From Melioribacteraceae bacterium (GTDB taxonomy: Bacteria > Bacteroidota > Ignavibacteria > Ignavibacteriales > Melioribacteraceae): a stretch of 64,000 nt of DNA. The position numbers and the translations under genes are program-made. Below the pieces are notes generated by a model. That model had not been told where the DNA came from and did not search any database. It was given only the letters and a program-made list of their open reading frames with translations. Positions within the stretch are counted from its first letter, which is position 1, and each line of letters opens with the position of its first letter. The stretch is from positions 1 through 64,000 of the forward strand of contig WGCV01000022.1 in assembly GCA_015493615.1 (NCBI GenBank), in the 5' to 3' direction. Shown one piece after another: positions 52,070 through 60,347 of this stretch.

Positions 52070-52198
52070 TCGGAAGTTAACGCCGGTTCTCATACGGTTA
52101 ATTTTAATGCTTCGGAATTAGCCGGGGGCGTCTATTATTATGAGCTTAACGTCAATGATAAGTTTATACAATCTAAAAAAATGATGCTGTTGAAATAA
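52070..52198 (+). pseudogene. Remnant of a type IX secretion C-terminal sorting domain
   Basis: A 42-codon open frame preceded by a stop and ending at TAA reads AGSHTVNFNASELAGGVYYY and closes with KKMMLLK. This is the consensus shape of the Por/T9SS C-terminal sorting domain (GxHxVxxxxxxLxxGVYxYxL ... xxKKMxLxK). The rest of the protein is missing upstream, so it is a truncated remnant. It implies the lineage uses a type IX secretion system. Confidence 0.7.
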
Positions 52199-52249
52199 AT
52201 TGTAGAAGAAAAATCCCCGATTCGACAGATTCTTTTCCCCCTTTCAATT

Positions 52250-52480
52250 AATGCGGAAGCAATGTTGTCAACTTAAGAGTTTTTTTCAATTAACCCATTG
52301 CTTCAGCAATGGGATTAGAACGTAAAAGAAATGACGTTAAACCGGTTTACCGGTTTCATTTACCTTTCGGCATATAAACCGGTGAACCGGTTACAGCAAT
52401 TGTGGTTTTCCTTTTACCCACTGATGAATCAGTGGGTTAATGAGAATGAGTTTTCCTTAAGCTGACAACATTGCCGCATT
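52250..52480. repeat. 231-bp nested palindromic element with four internal hairpins
   Basis: The outer arms at 52250-52277 and 52456-52480 are inverted copies (AATGCGG, then CAATGTTGTCA and CTTAAG in both, with one 3-nt indel and one mismatch). Inside are four hairpins: CCCATTGCTTCAGCAATGGG (52294-52313), AAACCGGTTTACCGGTTT (52339-52356), AACCGGTGAACCGGTT (52377-52392) and an ACCCACTGAT/ATCAGTGGGT stem (52416-52437). No gene. It resembles REP/BIME clusters that RAYT transposases act on. Confidence 0.75.
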
Positions 52481-52909
52481 TTGCGGGGATTAGCGAACTG
52501 TGTTACAATAAACTGTTTGCCAGCTGAAAGTTCCGATTGAAAAAATTTCTAATGACAATATTAAGTTTAAATTCTCTAAAGTCCTTTATTTGTAGGGCTT
52601 CTATAGATTATTCTTTTTGTCTCGGATTGGTCAAGTCGGGAAATTTAATAAACAATTTATATCCCTTTTTTTGAAAGTAGAATTTTACAACTATAATTTT
52701 TTGGAATATAATTTAAGAATAACGCTATCTGAATTTTGAGCAAACAGGAAAGCGAACATAAATTATAAAAATAATTTCCGAAAAACTGCTTTGAAAAAAT
52801 CCAAAAACATCGTACATTTAAAAAATTAAAAGAGAGGCGAATTTTAATGAGGGATATAAGTTGAAAGTAATCCCGGAAATATTTTATTCCACTATCCGCG
52901 AGGGAATCC

Positions 52910-53089
52910 ATGATTAAAGCAATTAGGGAGATTGGAGAATACGCTCTTGCAAGAAGCGGGAAAAGCGTTGAAAATCCTCTTGAAATTTTAGTTGATAATC
53001 CGGCAAACCGGCAAACGAGAAATATTCTTTTTATCAAAGTTAAAAGCGAAGGCGAAAATCTTTTTATAAATTTTAATTATAAAATCTAA
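52910..53089 (+). pseudogene. Orphan N-terminal fragment of a cas8b (TM1802/Csh1) gene
   Basis: ATG at 52910 opens a 59-residue frame beginning MIKAIREIGEYALARSGKS and continuing NPLEILVDNP and ILFIKVKSEGENLFINF before a TAA. This matches the expected N-terminus of TM1802-type Cas8b proteins, including the IGEY motif; the intact cas8b starts 8 bases downstream with its own IGEQ equivalent. The fragment is about 43% G+C in a hand-counted 60-base line, against 25-30% in two lines of the intact cas8b. It could still be translated as a short peptide. Confidence 0.65.
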
Positions 53090-53097
53090 GGATTGCT

Positions 53098-55026
53098 ATG
53101 CTTAATTCATTATTACAAATAGGGGAACAATTATTTAATTCGGACGATTATGGTCCAAATTATCTCATATTCTATGAGCCAAAACTTAATAATAAGAAAG
53201 AACATCACTATGTTCTCGAAATAGTAATTAATTGCGACGTAGGAAAAATTATTATTGATAAATCGCAATTAAAAAATTATGATAAACAAGCCTACATAAA
53301 ACTAAAAAATTTAACTCTCAGCGGTAATACTAAAAAATTTTATGTAACGGCATCTTTCGATAAAATCAAGCAAATTGCAATTTCATTTTGGGGTAAAAAT
53401 TTTGACGGAAAGTCACAACTTTTGGAAGAAATTAACAATGTATCGCCTGAATTAGATGATTCGATTTTTGTAAATGCGATAAAATGTATCTCCGAGTTAC
53501 CAGAATTTTCAGGTGTTTTTGATAAGAAAATCATTAACGAAAAAATTAATCTTGCAAAAAACGAAGAAATAGTTCTAGTTACCGTCGCCATAATAAATAG
53601 CGAACTTGGAATAACGCAGTCTGTTAATCTCGGAGCGTTAGAAGGTTACGCAGAATTCCTTGAAAAAAAATTATTATCAACAGACGGCGGTAAAAAAGGA
53701 ATTAACTATGTAAACGGAGCATTTTCAGAAAATGTTGATACGCCTCAATTTTTAAGCAGATATAACCTGAATTATTTGTTTGTTACAACAACCGTCAATT
53801 CCCTTAATAATTTTAAGAAGAAGAACGCAAAGAAAAATTATCAAATTGATACGACAGCCAAATTTTACTTGGAAATCGCATCTAAATACGTATTAAACAA
53901 CTTGCGAACAACGATTGCGGGATTACAGACGGTTATCGTTCCGCGTTTTTCGCCTAAAACGGAAATCGACTTTCTATCGTTAGAACCTAAAATTTCAAAT
54001 AAAATAGACATTGCTTTTACATATAAAGATTTTAGCGAGGAAATTGACGTAAATATCGGCGACGAAGTAGATGAAAATATTTTTTGGGTAAATTTTATAA
54101 CATTTGACTCCGGTCAAAAGAAATATTTTAAGATTTATAATCAAATTACCGACGTTCCTTATTTCCGGTTTCTCAGTATTATTGGAGCTTTCAAAGAAGC
54201 CGGAAATCAATTGTCAAATTATAATAAAGGATTAAGAAATTTCAATTTATACGGATTTTACAAATCAATTCCCGTTAATAAGTCAAAGTCAAACTCAAAA
54301 AATATTAACAAGGCGTTTCTGTTAATACAAGACATTTTGGGAAATAGAAAAATTGACGCATCTGATTTATTCGAAAGTTATTCCGAATTAGTTAGAGCGT
54401 ATTATTATAAAAGAACCGGCGCTTATTCAAACATTAGCGACTTCGGCAAAGATAATTTTGATTACAGAGTAAATGACGCGGTTTTCGCGTACTTAACAAT
54501 TTTTAACGCTTTAATGAAACTCGGAATTTTAGATAATCATAATTTTAATAAAACAAAGGAGGCAACAATGCTTACTGAAAGTCCAAATGATTTCGGAGAC
54601 AAAATCGAAGAGTTTTTCAAAAAAATGGGCTACTCAAATGCGCAAAAAGCTTTATTCTATCTCGGTAGAATGCTAAACGCAATTGCATATCAACAAAGCG
54701 AAAAAAATCACAAAAGCAAGCCAATTCTTAATAAGTTGAATTTTAACGGAATGGACAAAAAGGAAATAATCGATCTTCAATACGATTTATTTGAAAAGGC
54801 GAGGCAATACGGCATTGTTGATAAAATCGAATTTGATAACGCAAGATTTACAGAATATTTTGAATACAACAACTGGAATTTGAAACCCGAAGAATCGCTA
54901 TTTTTTATTTTATCAGGTTATTCCTTCGGGCTATCCGTTGCAAATAAAAAAGTAGAAAATTCAGACAGCCAAGTAGAAGAAGAAATTAACGATGAACAAC
55001 AATTATTTATTAATAAGGAGAACTGA
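53098..55026 (+). CDS. cas8b: Type I-B Cascade large subunit Cas8b (Csh1/TM1802 family)
   Basis: Large subunit that recognises the PAM and holds the R-loop in type I-B Cascade. It has 642 residues, Lys/Asn-rich and without membrane spans; the N-terminus (MLNSLLQIGEQLFNSDDYGP) and the C-terminal helical region (KIEEFFKKMGYSNAQKALFY, later FFILSGYSFGLSVANKK) fit the TM1802 family. Family identity rests mainly on these ends and on position upstream of cas7 and cas5. The last 152 codons can be translated separately (see the Cas11 entry). The gene is markedly AT-rich. Confidence 0.85.
   Translation: MLNSLLQIGEQLFNSDDYGPNYLIFYEPKLNNKKEHHYVLEIVINCDVGKIIIDKSQLKNYDKQAYIKLKNLTLSGNTKKFYVTASFDKIKQIAISFWGKNFDGKSQLLEEINNVSPELDDSIFVNAIKCISELPEFSGVFDKKIINEKINLAKNEEIVLVTVAIINSELGITQSVNLGALEGYAEFLEKKLLSTDGGKKGINYVNGAFSENVDTPQFLSRYNLNYLFVTTTVNSLNNFKKKNAKKNYQIDTTAKFYLEIASKYVLNNLRTTIAGLQTVIVPRFSPKTEIDFLSLEPKISNKIDIAFTYKDFSEEIDVNIGDEVDENIFWVNFITFDSGQKKYFKIYNQITDVPYFRFLSIIGAFKEAGNQLSNYNKGLRNFNLYGFYKSIPVNKSKSNSKNINKAFLLIQDILGNRKIDASDLFESYSELVRAYYYKRTGAYSNISDFGKDNFDYRVNDAVFAYLTIFNALMKLGILDNHNFNKTKEATMLTESPNDFGDKIEEFFKKMGYSNAQKALFYLGRMLNAIAYQQSEKNHKSKPILNKLNFNGMDKKEIIDLQYDLFEKARQYGIVDKIEFDNARFTEYFEYNNWNLKPEESLFFILSGYSFGLSVANKKVENSDSQVEEEINDEQQLFINKEN
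54568..55026 (+). CDS. cas11b: Predicted Cas11b small subunit from an internal start in cas8b
   Basis: An in-frame ATG at codon 491 of cas8b is preceded by AAAGGAGG with 5-base spacing, the best ribosome-binding site in the locus. It would give a 152-residue helical protein (MLTESPNDFGDKIEEFFKKM at its start), the size of Cas11 small subunits. In type I-B, I-C and I-D systems independent translation of the small subunit from within the large-subunit gene has been demonstrated; here it is inferred from the site. Confidence 0.8.
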   Translation: MLTESPNDFGDKIEEFFKKMGYSNAQKALFYLGRMLNAIAYQQSEKNHKSKPILNKLNFNGMDKKEIIDLQYDLFEKARQYGIVDKIEFDNARFTEYFEYNNWNLKPEESLFFILSGYSFGLSVANKKVENSDSQVEEEINDEQQLFINKEN

Positions 55027-55027
55027 A

Positions 55028-56053
55028 ATGGGAGAAATTATTAAAAACAACTCGGATTTTTTGTTTCTTTACGAAGCGATTCTTTCAAATCCAAACGGCG
55101 ATCCCGATCAAGAAAACCGCCCGAGAATGGATTACGACACAAAAACAAATTTGGTTACGGATGTCAGGCTAAAAAGATTTATTCGGGATTATCTAAGCGA
55201 TAACGGCGAAGAAATTTTTGTTGATATGGAAAGCGATTCCAAAGTTTCAATGGACACCAAAATGCAAATTGAAGTGAACAAAATTCTTTCAAAAGAAGAA
55301 AATGTTGATGCAATATTTGAAGGATATCCCGAATTAAAAGAGAAATTTTTACACTTATTGCCACAAGTGCAAAACGGACTTTTTGACGAAGAGAAAAAAC
55401 ATGAAATATTTAAAAATGTCAAAAAAGATAAAGAACTCTCAACCTTTATTTTAATACAACTTGTAAAAAAATACTTTATTGACGTTAGAATGTTTGGCAG
55501 CGCTTTTGCGGTGGAAGGATTTAAAAAACCGTTCACCGGGGCAATTCAAATAAATTGGGGTTATTCTTTACATCCTGTTGAATTGGTTAAATCGGATACT
55601 ATCGTAACTATTATGAACGACGAGGAAAGCACTTTCGGTAAGGATTATAGGCTCTATTACAGCTTAATAGCCTTTAACGGAACTATTAACAAAAATGCCG
55701 CTAAGACTACCGGACTTATGGAAAAAGATAAAGAAAAATTTATCGATGCGGTATGGAACTCTATCCCGTCAAATCCTACTCGTTCGAAACTCAATCAATA
55801 TCCGAAATTATATTTGGAGATTGTTTATAATGAGAATTTTTCGAACGGTTATTTCGGAGATCTAAGACAATATATTAATGTAAACGTTAAGAAAAATGAA
55901 AGCGGCGAGGAAGTCAGCATTAGAAAGTTTTCCGATTTGGAGCTTGATTTCAGCCCTCTTGTGAATTTAATAAAAGAAAACAAAGGCGAAGACAAACCAA
56001 TTAAAAAAGCAATAATAAAAACAAGTCAAGATATTAAATTAAACTTGGATTAA
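55028..56053 (+). CDS. cas7: Type I-B Cascade backbone protein Cas7 (Csh2)
   Basis: Forms the helical filament on the crRNA spacer. It has 341 residues from the ATG at 55028, chosen because AAGGAG stands 7 bases upstream and the family N-terminus begins with FLFLYEAILSNPNGDPDQEN. An earlier in-frame ATG (54992) would read through the cas8b end. Further family stretches are DVRMFGSAFAVEG and FTGAIQINWGYSLHPVE. It starts one base after the cas8b stop. Confidence 0.93.
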   Translation: MGEIIKNNSDFLFLYEAILSNPNGDPDQENRPRMDYDTKTNLVTDVRLKRFIRDYLSDNGEEIFVDMESDSKVSMDTKMQIEVNKILSKEENVDAIFEGYPELKEKFLHLLPQVQNGLFDEEKKHEIFKNVKKDKELSTFILIQLVKKYFIDVRMFGSAFAVEGFKKPFTGAIQINWGYSLHPVELVKSDTIVTIMNDEESTFGKDYRLYYSLIAFNGTINKNAAKTTGLMEKDKEKFIDAVWNSIPSNPTRSKLNQYPKLYLEIVYNENFSNGYFGDLRQYINVNVKKNESGEEVSIRKFSDLELDFSPLVNLIKENKGEDKPIKKAIIKTSQDIKLNLD

Positions 56054-56055
56054 CT

Positions 56056-56838
56056 ATGGAAATCTTAACTTTCGATATTGTCGGTAAATTTGCCCATTTC
56101 AGGAAGTATTACTCAAACTCTACGGCATTATCGTTTACGTTGCCACCGAGAACAACCGGTATGGGAATACTTGCGGGAATGCTCGGGAGGGAGAAAGATT
56201 CATATTATGAAGACTTTTCGTCCGATAAATTAAGAATTACCGTTTCGCTTCTTACTTCCGTAAAGAAATCTTTTCACAGATTGAATTATTTGAAAATCGA
56301 AGGTGAAAAAGATTTCAGGGGTGGACACAAAGACGGCCATGTTCAAACTCCGTTTGAAGTTGTAACGCCAATTGATTTACGAAAAGGAACGCTAAAATAT
56401 CGCGTGTTTTTATCTTATTTTGAAAACGGCAAAGACGTTTTTCAACAAATAAAAGATAAAATAACGCAGCGCGATTTTCATTATTCGTTATCGTTGGGAA
56501 CGGCGTTTTTCGGAGCGACGATTGTAAATCCGCATTTTTACTCCGACGATAAAATAACTGAAAAATATTCCGAAGACAAACTTGTTGAATTTGATTCTTC
56601 CGTCGATAGCGAAAAAGTTGGCAACATTGCTTTTGATGCCAACGAAGTAAAAGATTTTGTGATTGAAGAGGAACAATTGCCAGCCGATTTTAAGGAAAAT
56701 TTCGATAGGGAAGTCGTGAAATTTATCAGAGTTCTTTTTATCGACGGCGGGAAAAAATTACCTGTAAAATATACAGGTAAATACTATTCAATAAATAATG
56801 AACAAGGGAACGTAATTAACATTGCTTTTTGGGAGTAG
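56056..56838 (+). CDS. cas5: Type I-B Cascade protein Cas5
   Basis: Caps the 5' handle of the crRNA. It has 260 residues of the Cas5h type: the N-terminal RAMP strand and glycine motif are FDIVGKFAHFRKYYSNSTAL, then PPRTTGMGILAGMLG. HDGHVQTPFEVV-like and YFENGKDVFQQIKDKI segments follow. Two bases after cas7, overlapping the spacing region of cas3. Confidence 0.9.
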   Translation: MEILTFDIVGKFAHFRKYYSNSTALSFTLPPRTTGMGILAGMLGREKDSYYEDFSSDKLRITVSLLTSVKKSFHRLNYLKIEGEKDFRGGHKDGHVQTPFEVVTPIDLRKGTLKYRVFLSYFENGKDVFQQIKDKITQRDFHYSLSLGTAFFGATIVNPHFYSDDKITEKYSEDKLVEFDSSVDSEKVGNIAFDANEVKDFVIEEEQLPADFKENFDREVVKFIRVLFIDGGKKLPVKYTGKYYSINNEQGNVINIAFWE

Positions 56839-56840
56839 AG

Positions 56841-59216
56841 ATGTTCTACTCCCATTCTAAAAAAATTTCCGAGAACGAATACTTCGGCGTAAAAACAATA
56901 GCCGAACATTCCGCGAACGTTATCAAAAACTCGCTGGATTTATTTTCCAAACAAGTTAATTCCCAAAATTTCTCAAACGACGAAATCACCGAGTTAATTT
57001 CCACCATTGCCAAATTGCACGATTTGGGGAAATATACTCCTGATTTTCAAAATTATCTCTTAAAAAAGGACGATTATGACAACGAACTGAAAAACCACGC
57101 TCGAATAGGCGCTTTTGTCGCGTTCAATTCTCTGATTAATAAGTCGTTCCAAATGGCGTTTATCGCGTATTTTATAATTAAGAATCATCATTCCAATCTT
57201 AAAAAATTAATGGACGACACTTTCATTAGAAAGGACAGAACCGACCTTGCTTTCTTATCTGAAACATTTAGCAAACAAAAGGAAAAGTTAATCGGACTAA
57301 CAATGGAAATTGAACAAGAATTGAATTTTCAGAATTTGTCCGATTTTCTTGCGCTCCCTTTTGAATTTTCAAGTATGTCGCAAAAAGAGATAAGAAAAAA
57401 CGTGAAAAAATTATTTATCCAGTCCAAAAATTGTGAAAACTACTTTCTGATAAATTATGTTTTTTCAATTTTAATTGAATCGGATAAAATAGACGCATCG
57501 GGTAACATCATTTACAAAAGGAAATCATTAGATAAGAATTTGGTCGATAACTATATTAATTATAATTTTCGAAATACAGATAACTTAAAATCCGAAATAA
57601 GGAGAAACGTAAAAAATTTTGTCAACGAAATAGACTTGAATAAAGATAAAATTTTTACTTTAACCGCGCCAACGGGAATTGGGAAAACATTAACCGGGCT
57701 TGATTTTGCGCTTGAATTACGCGAAAAAATTTCCAGAACAACAGGCGAAATTCCTCAAATTATTTATTCGTTGCCTTTCGTAAACATAATTGAGCAAGCA
57801 ATCGACGTTTATAATAGAGTCTTTGAAGATAAAGCAAAAATTTTAGTTCACTACCAAAATTCTAACGGCGAAATAAATTCATCCGTCGATTACGCACAGA
57901 GTTTAATGTTATTGGAAACTTGGCAATCCGATATAATCATAACTTCGTTCGTCCAATTAGTTGAAACCATAATAACCAATAAAAATAGAGCGATTAAGAG
58001 ATTTTCACATCTTGCAAACGCAATAGTAATTTTAGATGAAATTCAAGCGATAGAAATCGAAAAGTTGCCTCTAATCGGTTCGGTTATTTATTATTTGTCA
58101 AAATTATTAAATACAAAATTTTTGTTAATGACAGCGACAAAACCTTACATTTTTGAATTAGCCGAAAATTTGGTGAATGAAAAAATTAACGCCGTTGAAC
58201 TTTTGCCTAATCACAAACGGATATTCAACTTATTTAAGAGAACCAAAATAATTTCAGAGATAAACAAAACTCTTGAAGATGAAGATTTTATTAATCTGTT
58301 TTTCGAAAAATGGGACGGAAAGTCTTCCGCCCTTATAGTCTTAAACACTGTTAACAGATCTTTGTGTATATACAAAAAGTTAAAAGAAATATTAGATAAA
58401 AACGAAATTGATAATCCCATTTTTTATTTATCAACCAATATTTTGCCCGCTCACAAATTGGAAATTATCAATAAAATCAAAGCGTCTCTCAAGAACGGCG
58501 AAAATCCAATCTTAGTTTCAACGCAAACTGTTGAAGCCGGCGTTGATATTGATTTTGATATTGCTTTCAGGGATATCGCTCCGATAGATTCAATTGTTCA
58601 AGTCGCCGGAAGAGTTAATCGTTACGGGGAAAAAGCAAATTATTCCAAAGTTTATATTATAAATTTCGGCGATTGCAAAAAAATATACGGAAGCATTGTC
58701 GAAAATATTGTGAGCGCAATTTTGCAAAAAGTAAAAGAAATTCCGGAAGAAAATTATTTAGACCTCATAGAAGAATATTTTCTTGAAATAAAAAATAGAG
58801 TCGGCGAGTACGCCCTTGATAAGTCAAAAGCAATCTGGGACGCAATTTGTAAATTAAATTATACGAGTTTTTCGGATGATGAAATTAGTATTTCTTCATT
58901 TAAATTAATCGACGATAAAATAAATTACATTCAGGTTTTTATCGAATACGACGAAAAAGCATCAAATGCCTTAAAAATATTCAACGATTATTTACTTGGC
59001 GAACGAAGTAAAGAAGATTACCAAAAAATAAAATCGATTTTTTATTCGTACGTATTAAAAATTCCCAAATACTATATTGAATTAGTAAATTACCTTACAA
59101 TACAAAACACGGAAGTTTATTTAATTGACAAAGAAATGAAAGACGATTATTATGATTATAATTTCGGATTTAAAAGAACAATTTGCGAAACTGAATCACA
59201 GATTGAATTTATTTAA
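56841..59216 (+). CDS. cas3: CRISPR-associated nuclease-helicase Cas3
   Basis: Degrades target DNA after Cascade binding. It has 791 residues from the ATG at 56841, preferred over an in-frame TTG at 56829 that would overlap cas5. The HD nuclease domain is complete: H23 (AEHSANVI), H60-D61 (LHDLGKYTPD), then NHARIGA and KNHHSN. The SF2 helicase shows APTGIGKT with K282, ILDEIQ with D399, VSTQTVEAGVDIDF and QVAGRVNRYG. Both activities should be functional. Confidence 0.95.
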   Translation: MFYSHSKKISENEYFGVKTIAEHSANVIKNSLDLFSKQVNSQNFSNDEITELISTIAKLHDLGKYTPDFQNYLLKKDDYDNELKNHARIGAFVAFNSLINKSFQMAFIAYFIIKNHHSNLKKLMDDTFIRKDRTDLAFLSETFSKQKEKLIGLTMEIEQELNFQNLSDFLALPFEFSSMSQKEIRKNVKKLFIQSKNCENYFLINYVFSILIESDKIDASGNIIYKRKSLDKNLVDNYINYNFRNTDNLKSEIRRNVKNFVNEIDLNKDKIFTLTAPTGIGKTLTGLDFALELREKISRTTGEIPQIIYSLPFVNIIEQAIDVYNRVFEDKAKILVHYQNSNGEINSSVDYAQSLMLLETWQSDIIITSFVQLVETIITNKNRAIKRFSHLANAIVILDEIQAIEIEKLPLIGSVIYYLSKLLNTKFLLMTATKPYIFELAENLVNEKINAVELLPNHKRIFNLFKRTKIISEINKTLEDEDFINLFFEKWDGKSSALIVLNTVNRSLCIYKKLKEILDKNEIDNPIFYLSTNILPAHKLEIINKIKASLKNGENPILVSTQTVEAGVDIDFDIAFRDIAPIDSIVQVAGRVNRYGEKANYSKVYIINFGDCKKIYGSIVENIVSAILQKVKEIPEENYLDLIEEYFLEIKNRVGEYALDKSKAIWDAICKLNYTSFSDDEISISSFKLIDDKINYIQVFIEYDEKASNALKIFNDYLLGERSKEDYQKIKSIFYSYVLKIPKYYIELVNYLTIQNTEVYLIDKEMKDDYYDYNFGFKRTICETESQIEFI

Positions 59217-59246
59217 TTTCATTAACCACTAACAAAAAACAAAACT

Positions 59247-59909
59247 ATGCAAATACCTTTAGCTTACGTAAAGTTTCCGGAAGTTCAGTTACATCAGCAT
59301 TACGGGCATAAATTACGCGGATATTTCGGGAACTTGTTTAAGGAAAAATCTCCTTTGCTCCATAACCATTACGACGACGGCAGATTGCGTTACGCTTATC
59401 CTCTTGTGCAATATAAAGTTATCGATAATGTGCCGATGCTTGTCGGGTTCGGAGAAGGCTCGGAGCTTTTAATTGAATTGTTTACCCGGATTAAGAGACT
59501 TGAATTGGGCAATTTTGTGGTGAATATATATTCAAAAAATTTAAAGAGAAAAATTTACGAACCGGAAATATCGAAGGAGAATTTTAATCGTTACAAGTTT
59601 AAATCGTTGTGGATGGGCTTAAATCAAAACAATTTTAAAAAGTTCTCGTTATTGCTGCCGGGCGATGAACAAACACTATTTTTGTCGAATATTCTTGTAG
59701 GAAATATTTTAAGTTTTTTTAAAGGCGTCGGTTATAAAGCGGAGGGAAAAATCAGCGCGCTTCCCAAAGTAGAGGCAAAAACCACAATGTTTAAGAATAA
59801 TAAAATGACGGCGTTTTCAGGGGAGTTTTATACTAACGCGGTTTTACCGGATTACGCGGGTCTCGGGAAGTCGGTTTCGCGAGGATTCGGGACGATTAAA
59901 AGTTTTTAG
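59247..59909 (+). CDS. cas6: CRISPR RNA endoribonuclease Cas6 (Cas6b-like)
   Basis: Cuts the repeat in pre-crRNA, leaving the 8-nt 5' handle. It has 220 residues. Candidate catalytic histidines H39 and H41 lie in LLHNHYDDG, a position and HNH spacing like the active histidines of archaeal Cas6b; the C-terminal glycine-rich loop GLGKSVSRGFGTIKSF is typical. It lies 30 bases after cas3 and is the last gene before the repeat-filled gap. Confidence 0.88.
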   Translation: MQIPLAYVKFPEVQLHQHYGHKLRGYFGNLFKEKSPLLHNHYDDGRLRYAYPLVQYKVIDNVPMLVGFGEGSELLIELFTRIKRLELGNFVVNIYSKNLKRKIYEPEISKENFNRYKFKSLWMGLNQNNFKKFSLLLPGDEQTLFLSNILVGNILSFFKGVGYKAEGKISALPKVEAKTTMFKNNKMTAFSGEFYTNAVLPDYAGLGKSVSRGFGTIKSF

Positions 59910-59914
59910 TTTAT

Positions 59915-60075
59915 TAGAAGGCTTTGCATAACCCCGTAAAATGTCATTCTGATCCTCCGCCAAGGCGGAGCGGAAGAAGAATCTCAAAACCGGTAATTAT
60001 ATCGAATTTAGAGATATTTCGGACGGTTTCCACCGTCCTCAATATGACAAATTTAGGTTGTGCAAAGGTCTCTTA
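59915..60075. mobile_element. MITE-like element, copy C, between cas6 and cas1
   Basis: A 161-bp element with left end TAGAAGGCTTTGCATAACC and a degraded right end GGTTGTGCAAAGGTCTCTTA. The interior nearly matches copy B (GTCATTCTGA, AGAATCTCAAAACCGGTAAT, GAGATATTTCGG, GACAAATTTAGG). It begins 6 bases after the cas6 stop. Confidence 0.8.
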
Positions 60076-60107
60076 TAATTTATGAGTTTACTAAAGAAAG
60101 GTCTAAA

Positions 60108-60210
60108 AACCGTTGAAACGGTTGCAATGTATAATAAGCATTCTATTAGCCCACGACTTAAGTCGTGGGTTAGCAATAACATAGAGAAATCAGTAACCGC
60201 TTCAGCGGTT
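60108..60210. repeat. REP-like hairpin block between cas6 and cas1
   Basis: Three hairpins in a row: AACCGTTGAAACGGTT (60108-60123), the perfect 20-bp palindrome CCCACGACTTAAGTCGTGGG (60150-60169) and AACCGCTTCAGCGGTT (60195-60210). They alternate AACCG-type and CCCA-type palindromes, as in the element at 52250-52480. Confidence 0.75.
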
Positions 60211-60272
60211 TATAAATTTTTGAATTTGAACATAATCACCTTTTTTAAGTAGGCTCATATATACTAAAATCA

Positions 60273-60290
60273 TTTCACCTTAAAGTGAAA
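60273..60290. promoter_or_regulatory. Possible operator-like inverted repeat ahead of cas1
   Basis: TTTCACCTTAAAGTGAAA forms an inverted repeat of TTTCAC/GTGAAA, and the half site GTGAAA recurs at 60301 and in TAGTGAAACA just before cas1. This is a candidate regulator site for the cas1-cas2-cas4 unit; no regulator is identified. Confidence 0.3.
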
Positions 60291-60347
60291 CGCCTTTTGG
60301 TGAAATAATTGAATAAATTATAGTGAAACAACAACAGCGGGAAAACG

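Larger units (their letters stand above)
51921..52909. other. Intergenic region with a secretion-domain remnant and nested palindromes
   Basis: No intact gene in about 1 kb. It holds the end of a decayed type IX secreted protein gene (52070-52198) and a nested palindromic element (52250-52480). The last 150 bases are AT-rich and probably contain the cas promoter: TTGAAA at 52791-52796 and TACATT at 52813-52818 (16-base spacing) are a weak candidate. Confidence 0.55.

Noticed and set aside
52657-53037. 126-codon frame on the minus strand before cas8b
   Set aside because: It is antisense to the cas8b N-terminal fragment and AT-rich leader; its composition is not protein-like and it has no ribosome-binding site.
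54992-55027. Earlier ATG start for cas7
   Set aside because: It would overlap the cas8b end by 35 bases and lacks a ribosome-binding site, while the ATG at 55028 has AAGGAG at good spacing.
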